Source of the DNA: an uncultured Eubacteriales bacterium | Lineage (GTDB): Bacteria > Bacillota > Clostridia > Oscillospirales > Acutalibacteraceae | Direction: 5' to 3' | DNA: 64,000 nucleotides | NCBI GenBank assembly: GCA_910577755.1 | Contig: CAJTNL010000001.1 | Span: forward strand, 62,001-126,000 | Part shown: piece by piece, positions 38,206 through 47,919 of the stretch | How positions within the stretch are numbered: position 1 is the first letter of the stretch | Layout of the letters: every line of letters begins with the position of its first letter | Translations under genes and position numbers: made by a program | Notes under the pieces: generated by a model | What the model saw: the letters and a program-made list of their open reading frames with translations, nothing else | Told to the model about the DNA's origin: nothing | The model's database searches: none

Positions 38206-38586
38206 TTTACACCTCACAAAACCCCATTATGGCTTTATATTCTGCTTATAATTATAGCACAAAAAACACAAACAAAACATTTAAACTATATGTGATTTTT
38301 ATATACCTTTAAATACCGTAGATCTATAAATTGAAAATACTAATGAACCCATTTACCTTTACGAATATATCAAAATACATCTTAAATCTATGCACTAACT
38401 CCGCCTAGCCGATATAAAAATTATTTACAGACAACCCACTACAGATAAAAATGGTACGATAAATAATCATTGCTCAAACACAGTTATATTCTAATCCAGA
38501 CAAAAACTACGATACTCAGCTTACGCACCGTAGTTTTGAAAAGATACAAAAAATAGGTATAATATGGAAATCCAGTAAAGTAAAAA
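38206..38586. other. AT-rich intergenic stretch
   Basis: About 380 bp between the lipoprotein pseudogene and tRNA-Leu terminator. I see no gene, terminator or repeat that I can support. Confidence 0.4.
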
Positions 38587-38609
38587 AGTCTAGATATAAC
38601 ATCTAGACT
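38587..38609 (-). terminator. Terminator of tRNA-Leu
   Basis: AGTCTAGAT and ATCTAGACT pair with a 5-nt loop. On the minus strand TTTTTTAC follows, five bases behind the tRNA end. Confidence 0.85.
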
Positions 38610-38614
38610 CAAAT

Positions 38615-38699
38615 TGGTACCGGTGGCCGGACTTGAACCGGCACGGGTTGCCCCAACGGATTTTGAGTCCGTCACGTCTGCCAATTCCATCACACCGGC
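38615..38699 (-). tRNA. tRNA-Leu (CAA)
   Basis: An 85-nt tRNA with acceptor stem GCCGGTG/CACCGGT, encoded CCA, T-loop GGTTCAAGTCC and anticodon stem ACGGA/TCCGT with loop CTCAAAA, so the anticodon is CAA (reads UUG). The variable arm is long (TTGGGGCAACCCGT), typical of class II tRNAs. A hairpin terminator follows. Confidence 0.95.
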
Positions 38700-38861
38700 T
38701 TAATAACGAATATCATTATAAATGATATTCGTTGAAAATGCAAGTCTTTTTTTTCACTTTTTTATCTTTGAATAAATTTTTTCTAATAGAGATTATCAGA
38801 ATGATTCAAAAAACATAATATAAAAATAAACCTATCTTTTATAGAAAGGAAATACCGTAAA

Positions 38862-39500
38862 ATGAATAGACACTATCCTTTTGAAAAACAACCATTACCT
38901 TTTGACTATACAGCATTAATGCCTCACTGTGATCCTGACACATTATATTTTCACCACGCAAAAATATACACCCGGAATGTTGATATGCTAAATTATTACA
39001 TCGCCCCCCATAATCCATATCATTCCTGGAGTTTAGAGCAATTAATACAAGATAAATTAAATTTACCTGTCACCTCAACAAACAACATAAAACATAATGC
39101 TGGCAGTGTATATGCTCACGAATTATATTTTAACAGTATTAACAGTAAACCTTCTATATTACACGGGCTGTTAGAAAAGCAAATTTACGAAACTTACGGT
39201 TCCATATCTAATTTTCAAAGCTTATTAAAACAAGCTGCATTTAGCATTCTTGGTTCCGGTTGGGTATGGCTAGTAACCGAAAATGGAGAAGATCTTCACA
39301 TTATAACAACACAAAACAATGACATACCTCAACTCAATACACAAGGGAACATTTTTACATTAGATATGTGGGAACATGCATATTACCTCATTTATCCCAC
39401 AAAATTAGGTCAATATATTGATACTATACTTAAAATGATTGATTGGGATAACGCAGAAAATAGATTTTTAGCTTTTAAAAACAATAATTTAGAAAAATAA
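38862..39500 (+). CDS. Atypical Fe/Mn superoxide dismutase-like protein
   Basis: A 212-aa protein of the Fe/Mn-SOD family. Metal ligands are present: His31 (YFHHAKIY), His86 (NAGSVYAHELYF), Asp168 and His172 (LDMWEHAYYL); GSGWVWLV is also present. But residues that gate the active site in known SODs are changed: compared with E. coli SodA, His30 is Ile35 and Tyr34 is Asn39, and the Gln that tunes the metal is not evident. Activity as a superoxide dismutase is therefore uncertain. The start has AGAAAGGA upstream. Single gene with its own terminator. Confidence 0.8.
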   Translation: MNRHYPFEKQPLPFDYTALMPHCDPDTLYFHHAKIYTRNVDMLNYYIAPHNPYHSWSLEQLIQDKLNLPVTSTNNIKHNAGSVYAHELYFNSINSKPSILHGLLEKQIYETYGSISNFQSLLKQAAFSILGSGWVWLVTENGEDLHIITTQNNDIPQLNTQGNIFTLDMWEHAYYLIYPTKLGQYIDTILKMIDWDNAENRFLAFKNNNLEK

Positions 39501-39601
39501 AGCTATTAAAAACTATATAAAAAATTTTAAGACGCTGCAAAATAGTGAAAATTGTGCAAAATTTTCTGTCTGAACATTGTTCCTAATTAATTTCCTTTAT
39601 A

Positions 39602-39660
39602 GCTTGGTTATGCTTTTCATTCTTTATTACATAACGTAAAACTGGAGCCAAGCTTTTTTG
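39602..39660 (+). terminator. Terminator after the SOD-like gene
   Basis: AGCTTGG and CCAAGCT form the base of a long hairpin whose inner part (TTATG with CATAA) also pairs; it ends in TTTTTTGG. Confidence 0.7.
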
Positions 39661-39726
39661 GTGATTTTTCAAAGCAATATGCTGAATCGTTTATCATAGT
39701 GATCAGAACCCTTTTGCCGGTTACAA

Positions 39727-42096
39727 TCATTTCAACTCAACAATCGTAACACCACTTTCACCCTCTCCAAACACACCCAAACGATACCCCTTAACAGACG
39801 GATGTTTCTTTAAATGCTGCTGTACTGCAGTCCTAAGCGCTCCCGTACCTTTACCATGTATAATACTAACATGAGTGATACCTGCCATTACTGCGCTATC
39901 AATAAAACCATCCACATCCATCAGCGCATCTAAGGCTGTTTGTCCGCGAATATCCAACTCCTGTACCACTTTTGTTTCTGCACGAGTGGTCTTTACACTC
40001 CTCAAACCAGTGCTTTGTGGTATTTTTACTTTTTCCTGTTCCATCAAACGCAAATTAGAAATCGGAACACGGGTCTTCAGAATGCCGGCCTGCACTTCTA
40101 CTTGACCTGAATGGTCAGGCAAACCGATAACTGTTGCTTTTTTATCAATATCAAAAATTAAAACTGTATCGCCAACCTCCAGCGAACGGGGCAGCACATA
40201 AACCTCTTTTACCTTTTTAGAAACCGGATCAGCCATATCTTCTAAGACATGGAGTCCTTGATTGATTTTTGCTTTTTGCTGCGGCGTTACTTTTTTTTGT
40301 TTGCGAATTTGATCCATTTCGTCCATGAGTACATCAATTTGTGCCCGGGCACGCGCCACCAAACGATTGGCCTGACGACGCGCAATCTCAATTTCTTTAG
40401 TGGCATTTGCTTCAATTTTTTTCTTTTCTACCTGCGCCGCTTCATTGATTTTGGTTGCCTGTATGCGTAATTTTTCAGCTTGTGCTTTTTCCTCTTCCAA
40501 CTGTTGGCGCATTTTTTCTAAACGGTATACCACATCCTCAAACCTTTTATTTTCAACAGATACCAACTCTCTTGCCCGTTCAATAACGCTGTCTTCCACA
40601 CCCAATCGTTTAGAGATTGCAAAAGCATTGGATTTGCCCGGTACACCGATTAGCAATCGATAGGTCGGACATAATGTTTGTACATCAAACTCGCAACAGG
40701 CATTTTCAACGCCCGAGGTTTGCAAAGCAAATTCCTTTAACTCTGCGTAATGAGTGGTAGAAGCAATTTTTGCTCCCTTTTTACGCAAATGCTCTAAAAT
40801 AGAAATTGCCAAAGCAGCTCCCTCAACCGGATCAGTCCCCGCACCTAATTCATCTAAAAGCACCAGACTTTTATTGTCTGTCTGACGCATTATGCGAATA
40901 ATATTTGTCATATGAGAAGAAAATGTAGAAAGAGATTGCTCAATGCTTTGCTCATCACCAATATCTGCAAGAATATGTGTAAAAACAGCAGCGTGACTAC
41001 CTTCTGCAACTGGCAGCATCATACCGCACATCGCCATGACCGACAGTAATCCAATTGTTTTTAACGTAACCGTTTTACCACCTGTATTAGGACCTGTAAT
41101 CATTAATGTATCAAAATCTTGCCCCAGTACGATATCGGTAGGCACTACCGTTGTACGGTTCAACAACGGATGCCTTGCCTGTTTAAAATGAATAATACCC
41201 TTATCATTGAGCGTTGGCATGGTAGCTTTCATGGAATAAGCTAAATCTGCCTTTGCAAAAATAAGATTCAATTGTACAGCCGCATCATAGCTCCCTGCAA
41301 TATCGTCGGCAAATTGACCTATTTCTGCCGACAGCTCTATTAAAATACGCTCAATCTCATCTTGTTCTTTTGCCTGTAATACCCGAATTTCATTATTTGC
41401 ATCTACAACACGCATTGGTTCAATAAACAGAGTCGAACCACTAGATGATGTATCATGCACTAGACCCTGCACTTCACTTCGGTACTCCGCCTTTACCGGT
41501 ACTACATACCGACCGCTGCGCACCGTTACAATTGGTTCCTGCAAATATTTTTGATAAGTACTGGAACGCACCATATCATCCAGTTGCTCACGCACTTTCA
41601 AAGAAACGTGACGTATCTTTTTGCGTATATTTGAAAGTTCTGTAGAAGCTGTATCTGATACTTCTTCCTCAGACGCAATCGTCTGATTAATTCTATCTTC
41701 CAAATATCGATTAGAAACCAATCTTTGAAACTGCCCATCCAATATGGTTTTTACGCCATCACTCTTTTTTTTCCATTGTACAATACCACGTATGACCCGC
41801 AGTACACCTGCTATATACAAAAATTCAGCCAAATAAAGCACACTGCCGGTCTGAGCTCTGCGCAAAGCAGGTATAATCTGCTGTAACCCGGCAAAAGACG
41901 GCGAAGCAAAACGCGCCGTCATTTGAAAAGCAGTATTAGTTTCTTCCAACATTCGACGCACCTCTTGCAAATTTGTCGCAGGCGTTAAATGATGCGCCAA
42001 ATCCGCCGCATCTTCACAGGCGGTTTTAGCGGCCAGCATATCCAAAATCTTATCCAATTCAATCGTTTTAATATATTTTTGTGCAATACGTTTCAT
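39727..42096 (-). CDS. mutS2: MutS2 family ATPase with Smr endonuclease domain
   Basis: A 789-aa MutS-like ATPase without the mismatch-binding domain. The Walker A is ITGPNTGGKTVTLKT, Walker B is LVLLDELGAGTDP, a long coiled coil covers about residues 520-620, and the C-terminal Smr domain carries LDIRGQTALDALM and IHGKGTGALRTAV. MutS2 suppresses recombination or splits collided ribosomes, according to recent work in Bacillus. It follows recO after 70 bp. Confidence 0.95.
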   Translation of the reverse strand: MKRIAQKYIKTIELDKILDMLAAKTACEDAADLAHHLTPATNLQEVRRMLEETNTAFQMTARFASPSFAGLQQIIPALRRAQTGSVLYLAEFLYIAGVLRVIRGIVQWKKKSDGVKTILDGQFQRLVSNRYLEDRINQTIASEEEVSDTASTELSNIRKKIRHVSLKVREQLDDMVRSSTYQKYLQEPIVTVRSGRYVVPVKAEYRSEVQGLVHDTSSSGSTLFIEPMRVVDANNEIRVLQAKEQDEIERILIELSAEIGQFADDIAGSYDAAVQLNLIFAKADLAYSMKATMPTLNDKGIIHFKQARHPLLNRTTVVPTDIVLGQDFDTLMITGPNTGGKTVTLKTIGLLSVMAMCGMMLPVAEGSHAAVFTHILADIGDEQSIEQSLSTFSSHMTNIIRIMRQTDNKSLVLLDELGAGTDPVEGAALAISILEHLRKKGAKIASTTHYAELKEFALQTSGVENACCEFDVQTLCPTYRLLIGVPGKSNAFAISKRLGVEDSVIERARELVSVENKRFEDVVYRLEKMRQQLEEEKAQAEKLRIQATKINEAAQVEKKKIEANATKEIEIARRQANRLVARARAQIDVLMDEMDQIRKQKKVTPQQKAKINQGLHVLEDMADPVSKKVKEVYVLPRSLEVGDTVLIFDIDKKATVIGLPDHSGQVEVQAGILKTRVPISNLRLMEQEKVKIPQSTGLRSVKTTRAETKVVQELDIRGQTALDALMDVDGFIDSAVMAGITHVSIIHGKGTGALRTAVQQHLKKHPSVKGYRLGVFGEGESGVTIVELK

Positions 42097-42166
42097 TTTA
42101 ATTCCTCTATTAAATAAAATAAAGAAATACAGCTGATGTTTACAGCTGCATCATCTTATCATTCTT

Positions 42167-42919
42167 TCATTGAATGGTTGCTATTTGATGGTAAAAATCC
42201 AGCGTCATAAAGCGTCTTTCTAATGTTTGCGTCAGATATTGTTCAGTAATATGCGCCAATTGCCTTTGCCCCTGCGGCTGTAACTGAAACGAGAATAGTT
42301 TATCAAAATTGGCATAAACAGTATGCCGTAGCGCAGTCATAACACCTTTACCCATATGACATGCAAATTCTCTTGTAGGTATATAACAATTACCACAATA
42401 AAGCACTGACCGTTTTGGTAAAAAAAACATGTCGTCTGATTCATAAACAGCACATCCCTGGCAGCAAATCAAATTAGGCATATAACCCGACATGGCCAGT
42501 AACCGCATTTCCACTGCCGCTTTAATCAGCAAATTTGGGCGCTTTTCCTTTGCCAGAAGATGAAGAGCATTTAAAATTAAACGTAAAAAATCTATGGCGG
42601 CATCCTCCGTGGGAACAAGCACTGAAACTAATTCACAAAAATATTGTGCAAGAGACAGCTTTTCAATATCATTGCGTAAATCAAAAAAAACTTCAATAGG
42701 CTGTGCATCGTTAATTATGTATTTATCTCGTCCTCTATAAATAGAAAAACGAGAGTAACAAAGCAGCTGAGTAGAACTCCCCTGCTTACTTTTTAAAGTT
42801 TTAGCAAGCGGTGAAAAAGCACGAATCACACCTTCATCCCTGGTCAAAAGCGTAACTAAACGGTCACTCTCCCCTATGGTTTTTTCCATAATTACCAATC
42901 CATCGGTGTTGATCTGCAT
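42167..42919 (-). CDS. recO: DNA repair protein RecO
   Basis: A 250-aa RecO, which helps load RecA in gap repair. It has the OB-fold N-terminus (TDGLVIMEKTIGESDRLVTLLT) and the zinc site (CCQGCAVYE then YCGNC). It begins inside the end of yqzL, and a weak ribosome site lies before it, so coupling is likely. Confidence 0.92.
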   Translation of the reverse strand: MQINTDGLVIMEKTIGESDRLVTLLTRDEGVIRAFSPLAKTLKSKQGSSTQLLCYSRFSIYRGRDKYIINDAQPIEVFFDLRNDIEKLSLAQYFCELVSVLVPTEDAAIDFLRLILNALHLLAKEKRPNLLIKAAVEMRLLAMSGYMPNLICCQGCAVYESDDMFFLPKRSVLYCGNCYIPTREFACHMGKGVMTALRHTVYANFDKLFSFQLQPQGQRQLAHITEQYLTQTLERRFMTLDFYHQIATIQ

Positions 42920-43034
42920 GAATATCCTCCTGTGTATGATACTGATCTAATGATTTTAATTGACTGTATCGAATATAATCTTCTATTTTACCTGTCTGCT
43001 CGAAAATATGCCAAGCTGCATATACATCCATCAT
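42864..43034 (-). CDS. yqzL: YqzL-like small protein
   Basis: A 56-aa protein starting MMDVYAAWHIFEQTGKIEDY. The length, the WxxFxxTGxIxxY pattern and the position between era and recO match YqzL of Bacillus, a small protein of unknown function. GGAG lies nine bases upstream of the first ATG. It overlaps the start of recO by 56 bases, in another frame. The last 20 residues (after HTQEDIHAD) are those of the overlap and may be less conserved. Confidence 0.8.
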   Translation of the reverse strand: MMDVYAAWHIFEQTGKIEDYIRYSQLKSLDQYHTQEDIHADQHRWIGNYGKNHRGE

Positions 43035-43147
43035 AGTGTATTTCTCCTTTCCATTGCTTTATTATCAGTATTTACAAGCAATGAAGAGGTTATAAAAGAA
43101 AATTCTTGGTTTAACAGGTATATTTTAGAAAATTGTAACTTTAATTA

Positions 43148-44110
43148 TTATTTTAAATCATTCTTTCCGTAACCTAAACTATGCAGAATTCGCTCTCTGT
43201 TGCGCCAATCCTCTTTCACCTTAACCCATAACTGTAAATTGACTTTACAACCAAAAAAACGCTCCATATCTTGACGTGCGTAAGAACCAACACGTTTCAG
43301 CATTGCACCCTTTTTTCCTATAATAATGCCTTTATGAGTATCTCGTTCACAGTAAATCACAGCGTCTATATCCAACATTTGCGAGTTATCTTCCCGTTCA
43401 TGCATACGCTCCACAGCCACCGCCACACCATGAGGAATTTCTTTATCTAACAAGCGTAATAATTTTTCACGAACCATCTCGCCGGCCAAAATGCGTTCCG
43501 GTTGGTCAGTCAGCGTATCTTGAGGAAAAAAATGACCGCCGGACTGACATAGTTTTTCCAGCTCGCACAGTAAACCAGATACACCGCTGCCGGTTAAAGC
43601 CGAAACAGGTACAATTGCCTCAAAATTAAATAATTCTGCGTAAACCGCAATTTGCTCCATCAGTATTGTCTTATCACCAATACTATCAATTTTATTAATC
43701 GCCAGTAAAGCAGGCAAATGCAAAAGCTGAAATTTTTCCACCAACTCACGATCCGCTTCAGAAATGGGTTTTCCTGCTTCTACCACCAATAAACAGGCAT
43801 CCACGCCGGAAACGGAATCTGCAATAGATTTCACCATATATTGCCCCAAAGTATTTCGAGGTTTATGCAGACCAGGGGTATCAATAAAAACCAATTGGTT
43901 TTTTCCATTAGTCAACACACCTATAATTTTAGTACGCGTGGTTTGCGGCTTACCCGAAACAATCGCAACCTTTTGCCCTAACATAGTATTAAGCAAAGAG
44001 GATTTTCCTACATTAGGGCGACCGACAATTGCCACAAAAGCAGAGCGGTCATCTTGATTTAATGTTGTTGTCACAACACTGCTTTTCGCTATTTGAGACA
44101 TGTCCGACAA
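43148..44110 (-). CDS. era: GTPase Era
   Basis: A 320-aa GTPase that helps assemble the 30S subunit by binding 16S rRNA near its 3' end. G1 is IVGRPNVGKSSLLN, G3 is DTPGLHKPRN, G4 is NKID, and the KH domain is at the C-terminus (IIIGKKGAMLKRVGSYAR). I chose the TTG at 44110, eight bases after GGGAGG; the longer frame has no site. The N-terminus is about 15 residues longer than usual. Confidence 0.95.
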   Translation of the reverse strand: MSDMSQIAKSSVVTTTLNQDDRSAFVAIVGRPNVGKSSLLNTMLGQKVAIVSGKPQTTRTKIIGVLTNGKNQLVFIDTPGLHKPRNTLGQYMVKSIADSVSGVDACLLVVEAGKPISEADRELVEKFQLLHLPALLAINKIDSIGDKTILMEQIAVYAELFNFEAIVPVSALTGSGVSGLLCELEKLCQSGGHFFPQDTLTDQPERILAGEMVREKLLRLLDKEIPHGVAVAVERMHEREDNSQMLDIDAVIYCERDTHKGIIIGKKGAMLKRVGSYARQDMERFFGCKVNLQLWVKVKEDWRNRERILHSLGYGKNDLK

Positions 44111-44126
44111 AAGGAATACCTCCCTT

Positions 44127-44621
44127 TTAATTTTTAACAAATTTTTTATATTTTAAAAAGAAATTACGCATACCCACAGGCCCCTTAATAATATACCAAA
44201 GGCATAATGCTGAAACAACAATAAAAGGTAACCACATAATGGGCATATCTACACAAAAATATTGATAGATACGTATAAATCCCTCCGGCTGCCAGAACAA
44301 AACAGCCGCTACAGCTACAGCAAATACAGCGCCAATCAATACAGCTCCTGCAGCAATATCTTTGACCACCTTTACCACCGGACTGTAACCGGGTGAAATC
44401 TGATCAGCCAACTCTTCCAATCCAGTATTAACAACCTCTAGCGCCATAACAATGCCGCATATTAAAAATAAAGATGCATAACCGGCAGCACTTAATTTAA
44501 AAAAGAATGAAAAAACGAATACATACAACGCAGCCACTGTATGAATTCGCATATTTCTTTCATGATTAATGCAGCGTACAATCCCTCTGAAAGCAGCCTG
44601 AAAACCTTTGAGAAAACTCAC
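44127..44621 (-). CDS. dgkA: Diacylglycerol/undecaprenol kinase
   Basis: A 164-aa DgkA-like membrane kinase. The conserved segment is EVVNTGLEELADQISPGYSP followed by VKDIAAGAVLIGAVFA, with three to four hydrophobic helices. Gram-positive members phosphorylate undecaprenol. The start is a GTG that follows the ybeY stop by a few bases. The extra C-terminal helix (MWLPFIVVSALCLWYIIK) is a little longer than in Bacillus. Confidence 0.9.
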   Translation of the reverse strand: MSFLKGFQAAFRGIVRCINHERNMRIHTVAALYVFVFSFFFKLSAAGYASLFLICGIVMALEVVNTGLEELADQISPGYSPVVKVVKDIAAGAVLIGAVFAVAVAAVLFWQPEGFIRIYQYFCVDMPIMWLPFIVVSALCLWYIIKGPVGMRNFFLKYKKFVKN

Positions 44622-44623
44622 AA

Positions 44624-45133
44624 TTATCCCTCATTCTCTTCCAGCACATAGCTGCTGGAACAAGGCAGTCCCAACTGCGTCATAACCTGCTCCTCTTTTT
44701 CACGCATACGTACACGGTCAATACCGCCTCCTTCGTGATCGTATCCTAAAAGATGCAATACGGAATGCGCTGTTAAATAACCTACCTCCCGGTCCAAGCT
44801 GTGGTCAAAACGTTCTGCCTGCTCTACAGCCTTCTCCATAGAAAGCACAATATCTCCCAAAATTTTGGCGCCTGTGTCGTAGTTAATATCATAAACTCCA
44901 TTCTCTCCCATAGGAAAAGACAATACATCGGTTGACGCATCCTTATGACGGTACTTTTTATTAAGCTCTTTAATTTGCTTGTTATCAACGAACGTAACAC
45001 TGATTTCCGCCGGTGCGTCAAACGCTTCAAACCGCAGCACTGCATTACAACAGCGGCGAACCAGCATTCGAATTCCGGTGGGAATTTTCACTTGTTTTTG
45101 ATTATTGTGAATAATAACTCTGATTTTCTCCAC
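44624..45133 (-). CDS. ybeY: Endoribonuclease YbeY
   Basis: A 169-aa metal-dependent RNase for 16S rRNA maturation and ribosome quality control. The zinc motif is HSVLHLLGYDHE near residue 130, and LNKKYRHKDASTDVLSFPMG precedes it. I use the GTG at 45133, nine bases after AAGGGG inside the end of phoH. The usual phoH-ybeY-dgkA-era order is kept. Confidence 0.95.
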   Translation of the reverse strand: MEKIRVIIHNNQKQVKIPTGIRMLVRRCCNAVLRFEAFDAPAEISVTFVDNKQIKELNKKYRHKDASTDVLSFPMGENGVYDINYDTGAKILGDIVLSMEKAVEQAERFDHSLDREVGYLTAHSVLHLLGYDHEGGGIDRVRMREKEEQVMTQLGLPCSSSYVLEENEG

Positions 45134-45134
45134 G

Positions 45135-46097
45135 TTATTTTTGCCCCTTTCCTTCTTGAGCTTCATACGCCTTTATAATATTTTGTACCAGTCTATGACG
45201 TACCACATCTTTTTCATTGAAGAATACCTGCTCAATATCTTCAATATGCTTGAGCACTTTCATCACATCTCTGAGCCCTGAGCGGCGACCATCCGGCAAA
45301 TCAATTTGCGTAACATCACCTGTAATTACCATTTTTGAATTAAAACCCAAACGTGTTAAAAACATTTTCATTTGCTCCGATGTTGTATTTTGAGCCTCAT
45401 CCAAAATAATAAAGCTATCGTCCAGCGTTCTGCCACGCATATAAGCAAGCGGCGCAACCTCAATATTCCCCCGCTCCAAATATCTCTGATATGTTTCAGC
45501 GCCCAGCATATCAAATAACGCATCATATAACGGACGTAAATACGGGTCAACCTTTTGCTGCAAATCACCCGGAAGAAAACCAAGCTTCTCTCCGGCCTCC
45601 ACTGCCGGTCTTGTTAAAATAATTCGATTCACCTGCTGTGCGCGAAATGCTGTAACTGCCATTGCAACAGCCAAGTAAGTTTTTCCCGTACCGGCAGGTC
45701 CAACACCAATCGTAATGGTATTGTTTTTAATTGTATTACAATATTTTTTCTGACCAAAAGTCTTTGGTTTAACTGGCTTGCCTTTTGCAGTAACACAGAT
45801 ACAATCTCCAGCTAAGGTTTCTATTTTTTCCTCACTGCCTTCGTTTATCATCGAAATACAATAACGTACATTTTGTTCGCTAAGAGATTCTCCTCTGTTA
45901 ATCAGATTTAGTAAGCTATCTATAGTTCTTACAGCTTTAGCCACTGCCTGGGGTTCTCCCGAAACCTTAATTTCAGAATCTCTGCCCACAATGTTTACAG
46001 AATACGCTTGTTCAATCAGCTTGACATTTTCATCAAAGTTGCCAAATAATGCCGCCGCCTGTTCCATACGGTCAATATCAATTCGTTGTTCGAACAT
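45135..46097 (-). CDS. phoH: PhoH-family ATPase/RNA helicase
   Basis: A 320-aa P-loop ATPase of the PhoH type with Walker A GVGPAGTGKTYLAVAMA and Walker B SFIILDEAQNTT, and an N-terminal KH-like part. It works with YbeY in RNA metabolism. AAAGGTGA lies just before the ATG. Confidence 0.93.
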   Translation of the reverse strand: MFEQRIDIDRMEQAAALFGNFDENVKLIEQAYSVNIVGRDSEIKVSGEPQAVAKAVRTIDSLLNLINRGESLSEQNVRYCISMINEGSEEKIETLAGDCICVTAKGKPVKPKTFGQKKYCNTIKNNTITIGVGPAGTGKTYLAVAMAVTAFRAQQVNRIILTRPAVEAGEKLGFLPGDLQQKVDPYLRPLYDALFDMLGAETYQRYLERGNIEVAPLAYMRGRTLDDSFIILDEAQNTTSEQMKMFLTRLGFNSKMVITGDVTQIDLPDGRRSGLRDVMKVLKHIEDIEQVFFNEKDVVRHRLVQNIIKAYEAQEGKGQK

Positions 46098-46238
46098 TCC
46101 ATCACCTTTGTACTTTTGTCATATCATTTTAAATTCAAAACGCATGCCTTAATTACAAAATAGTATATCACAGATTATACCACAGATTTCACTTTCCGTC
46201 ACGTATTTCATCATATTTTTTAAGCAACCGTACTAAAA

Positions 46239-47435
46239 CTAGAATAAATCCATATAAATCTCAGATTCCTGTGCAATATTTTCCTCCCACACACTTGTAC
46301 CGTATAAAATTAACCGTCCATTTTGTACCTCATACGATATATCTGTAGAAATAATACGGTCTTCTTCTTTTAACCCCTTAGTTTGCTTTTCCGCTAATTC
46401 TTCTTTAGCCTGCTGCAAGGCCTCTTCTTCAGTTAGTTCCACCTGCTCTATACGATATTCCGTCCACGCTTCGCGGTAAACAGTCGCCGGGAGCGTCATA
46501 CCGTTGATTTGAGTATGATAAATACTTAAATCCTTTTCATAGGTAATATCTTCACACGCTTCGGGCTCTGTTTCAAAGGTAATAGGCATGTTCAAGCCAA
46601 ATAATTTCAACGCCCTGCGCTCAATTACGTTACCTGTTGCTATTTTTTTATCCTGTACCAACGGTATTTCAATTTCATATGTATGTTTGGTATTTGCAAA
46701 AATTTTTGCTGTAGCACGTGTAAATATATTCTGGTATTTGGTTTCTGTAATACCGCTTACCAGCAGTTGACCTTCTGCAACACCGTCTCCGACACGAACC
46801 TGCGATGTACCGTGCGTCACTTCCATACGTACAATCTGACCATCTCTAGCCGCTTTGATATTGGTAACTTTATTGTCACTATTCCAAATTTCTGGCTTAT
46901 CTACCTTTTCACCCATACGAATAATAACGGAACTTCCCTTTGTGTTCAGCGCAATCCAAGCAATTTCGGGATAAGCAATCATCAATTGATTTTGTATAGA
47001 TAAAATATCCAGCTTTCTTCTGGATACACCTTCTTTTAAACCTAGTTCCTCCGCTGTTAATAAAATCAAATCTGAATTCAACGTCCGATTTCCTTCTATT
47101 TGAATACTCCAAACTCTAGTACTTAAAAAAGCAAGCAAGATAATAAATACAGTCAATCCAGCAAACATTCCTTTTATATTAGGAAAACTGCGCATGACAA
47201 AGGGTAAACCGCACTTTTTATGAATCCGAATTTTAACACCACATTGTCTAGCAAGATTTTTTAAAAACCTGTATTTTGTCCTGGAAACGGATACAAAAAA
47301 AATATCTGTTCTCTTTACATTCCAAATAGGATATCCAAAACGTGAACATAAATTGAAAAAACGCTCTTGCCCGTTACCTTGAGCCGTAAATATTACATAT
47401 CCGTAAAGCCAGCGGATGATACTTAAAACAAACAT
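46239..47435 (-). CDS. yqfD: Sporulation protein YqfD
   Basis: A 398-aa membrane protein of the stage IV/YqfD family. A single helix lies near residue 90 (MFAGLTVFIILLAFLSTRVW), with a large soluble domain outside. In Bacillus the gene is under sigma-E in the mother cell. Its presence argues for a spore former. It follows yqfC after 14 bp. Confidence 0.9.
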   Translation of the reverse strand: MFVLSIIRWLYGYVIFTAQGNGQERFFNLCSRFGYPIWNVKRTDIFFVSVSRTKYRFLKNLARQCGVKIRIHKKCGLPFVMRSFPNIKGMFAGLTVFIILLAFLSTRVWSIQIEGNRTLNSDLILLTAEELGLKEGVSRRKLDILSIQNQLMIAYPEIAWIALNTKGSSVIIRMGEKVDKPEIWNSDNKVTNIKAARDGQIVRMEVTHGTSQVRVGDGVAEGQLLVSGITETKYQNIFTRATAKIFANTKHTYEIEIPLVQDKKIATGNVIERRALKLFGLNMPITFETEPEACEDITYEKDLSIYHTQINGMTLPATVYREAWTEYRIEQVELTEEEALQQAKEELAEKQTKGLKEEDRIISTDISYEVQNGRLILYGTSVWEENIAQESEIYMDLF

Positions 47436-47449
47436 CTTTCCACCTCACT

Positions 47450-47770
47450 TTACAATAAAAACTCTATCGCTGTAATAAATCCTTGCACAACTAAAGAATC
47501 CACCTGAATACATTTAATTGTTAAATTTCTGCCGCTAAATTTTGTAATAGTCTTGCCTGTTTTCACCCGCACTATCTCGTCTGTATATTCAATGATACCT
47601 CCGCAGCCTTCTAATACCGCCTCGTGGTTTCCCTCTATCTCCATATGTGTCACGCCTGCAATTACCGATGTTGGCAATTGCAAAATACTAGCAAGTTTGT
47701 TAAAACCGCGTAAATTACCTTTTTCCTCATGTTTTTCTGCACGTCGTTCCTCTCTACCCATCTGATACAA
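47450..47770 (-). CDS. yqfC: Sporulation protein YqfC
   Basis: A 106-aa YabP/YqfC-family protein; the segments PTSVIAGVTHMEIEGNHEAV and EIVRVKTGKTITKFSGRNL match. It starts with TTG at 47770, near AAGGGGCGGA; the ATG four codons later is an alternative. First gene of the yqfC-to-recO cluster. Confidence 0.87.
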   Translation of the reverse strand: MYQMGREERRAEKHEEKGNLRGFNKLASILQLPTSVIAGVTHMEIEGNHEAVLEGCGGIIEYTDEIVRVKTGKTITKFSGRNLTIKCIQVDSLVVQGFITAIEFLL

Positions 47771-47919
47771 TCCGCCCCTTCCAAAACATTCCTTTCACAA
47801 GATTATGCAGTTTTAGCAATAAAAATCACTCGTCAACATATACATACTACATAATTGCCCTAAAATATCAGCATACAAATTTAAAGCGGGCAGTCCTAAC
47901 AACAGAAAGGAGAGTTTCT

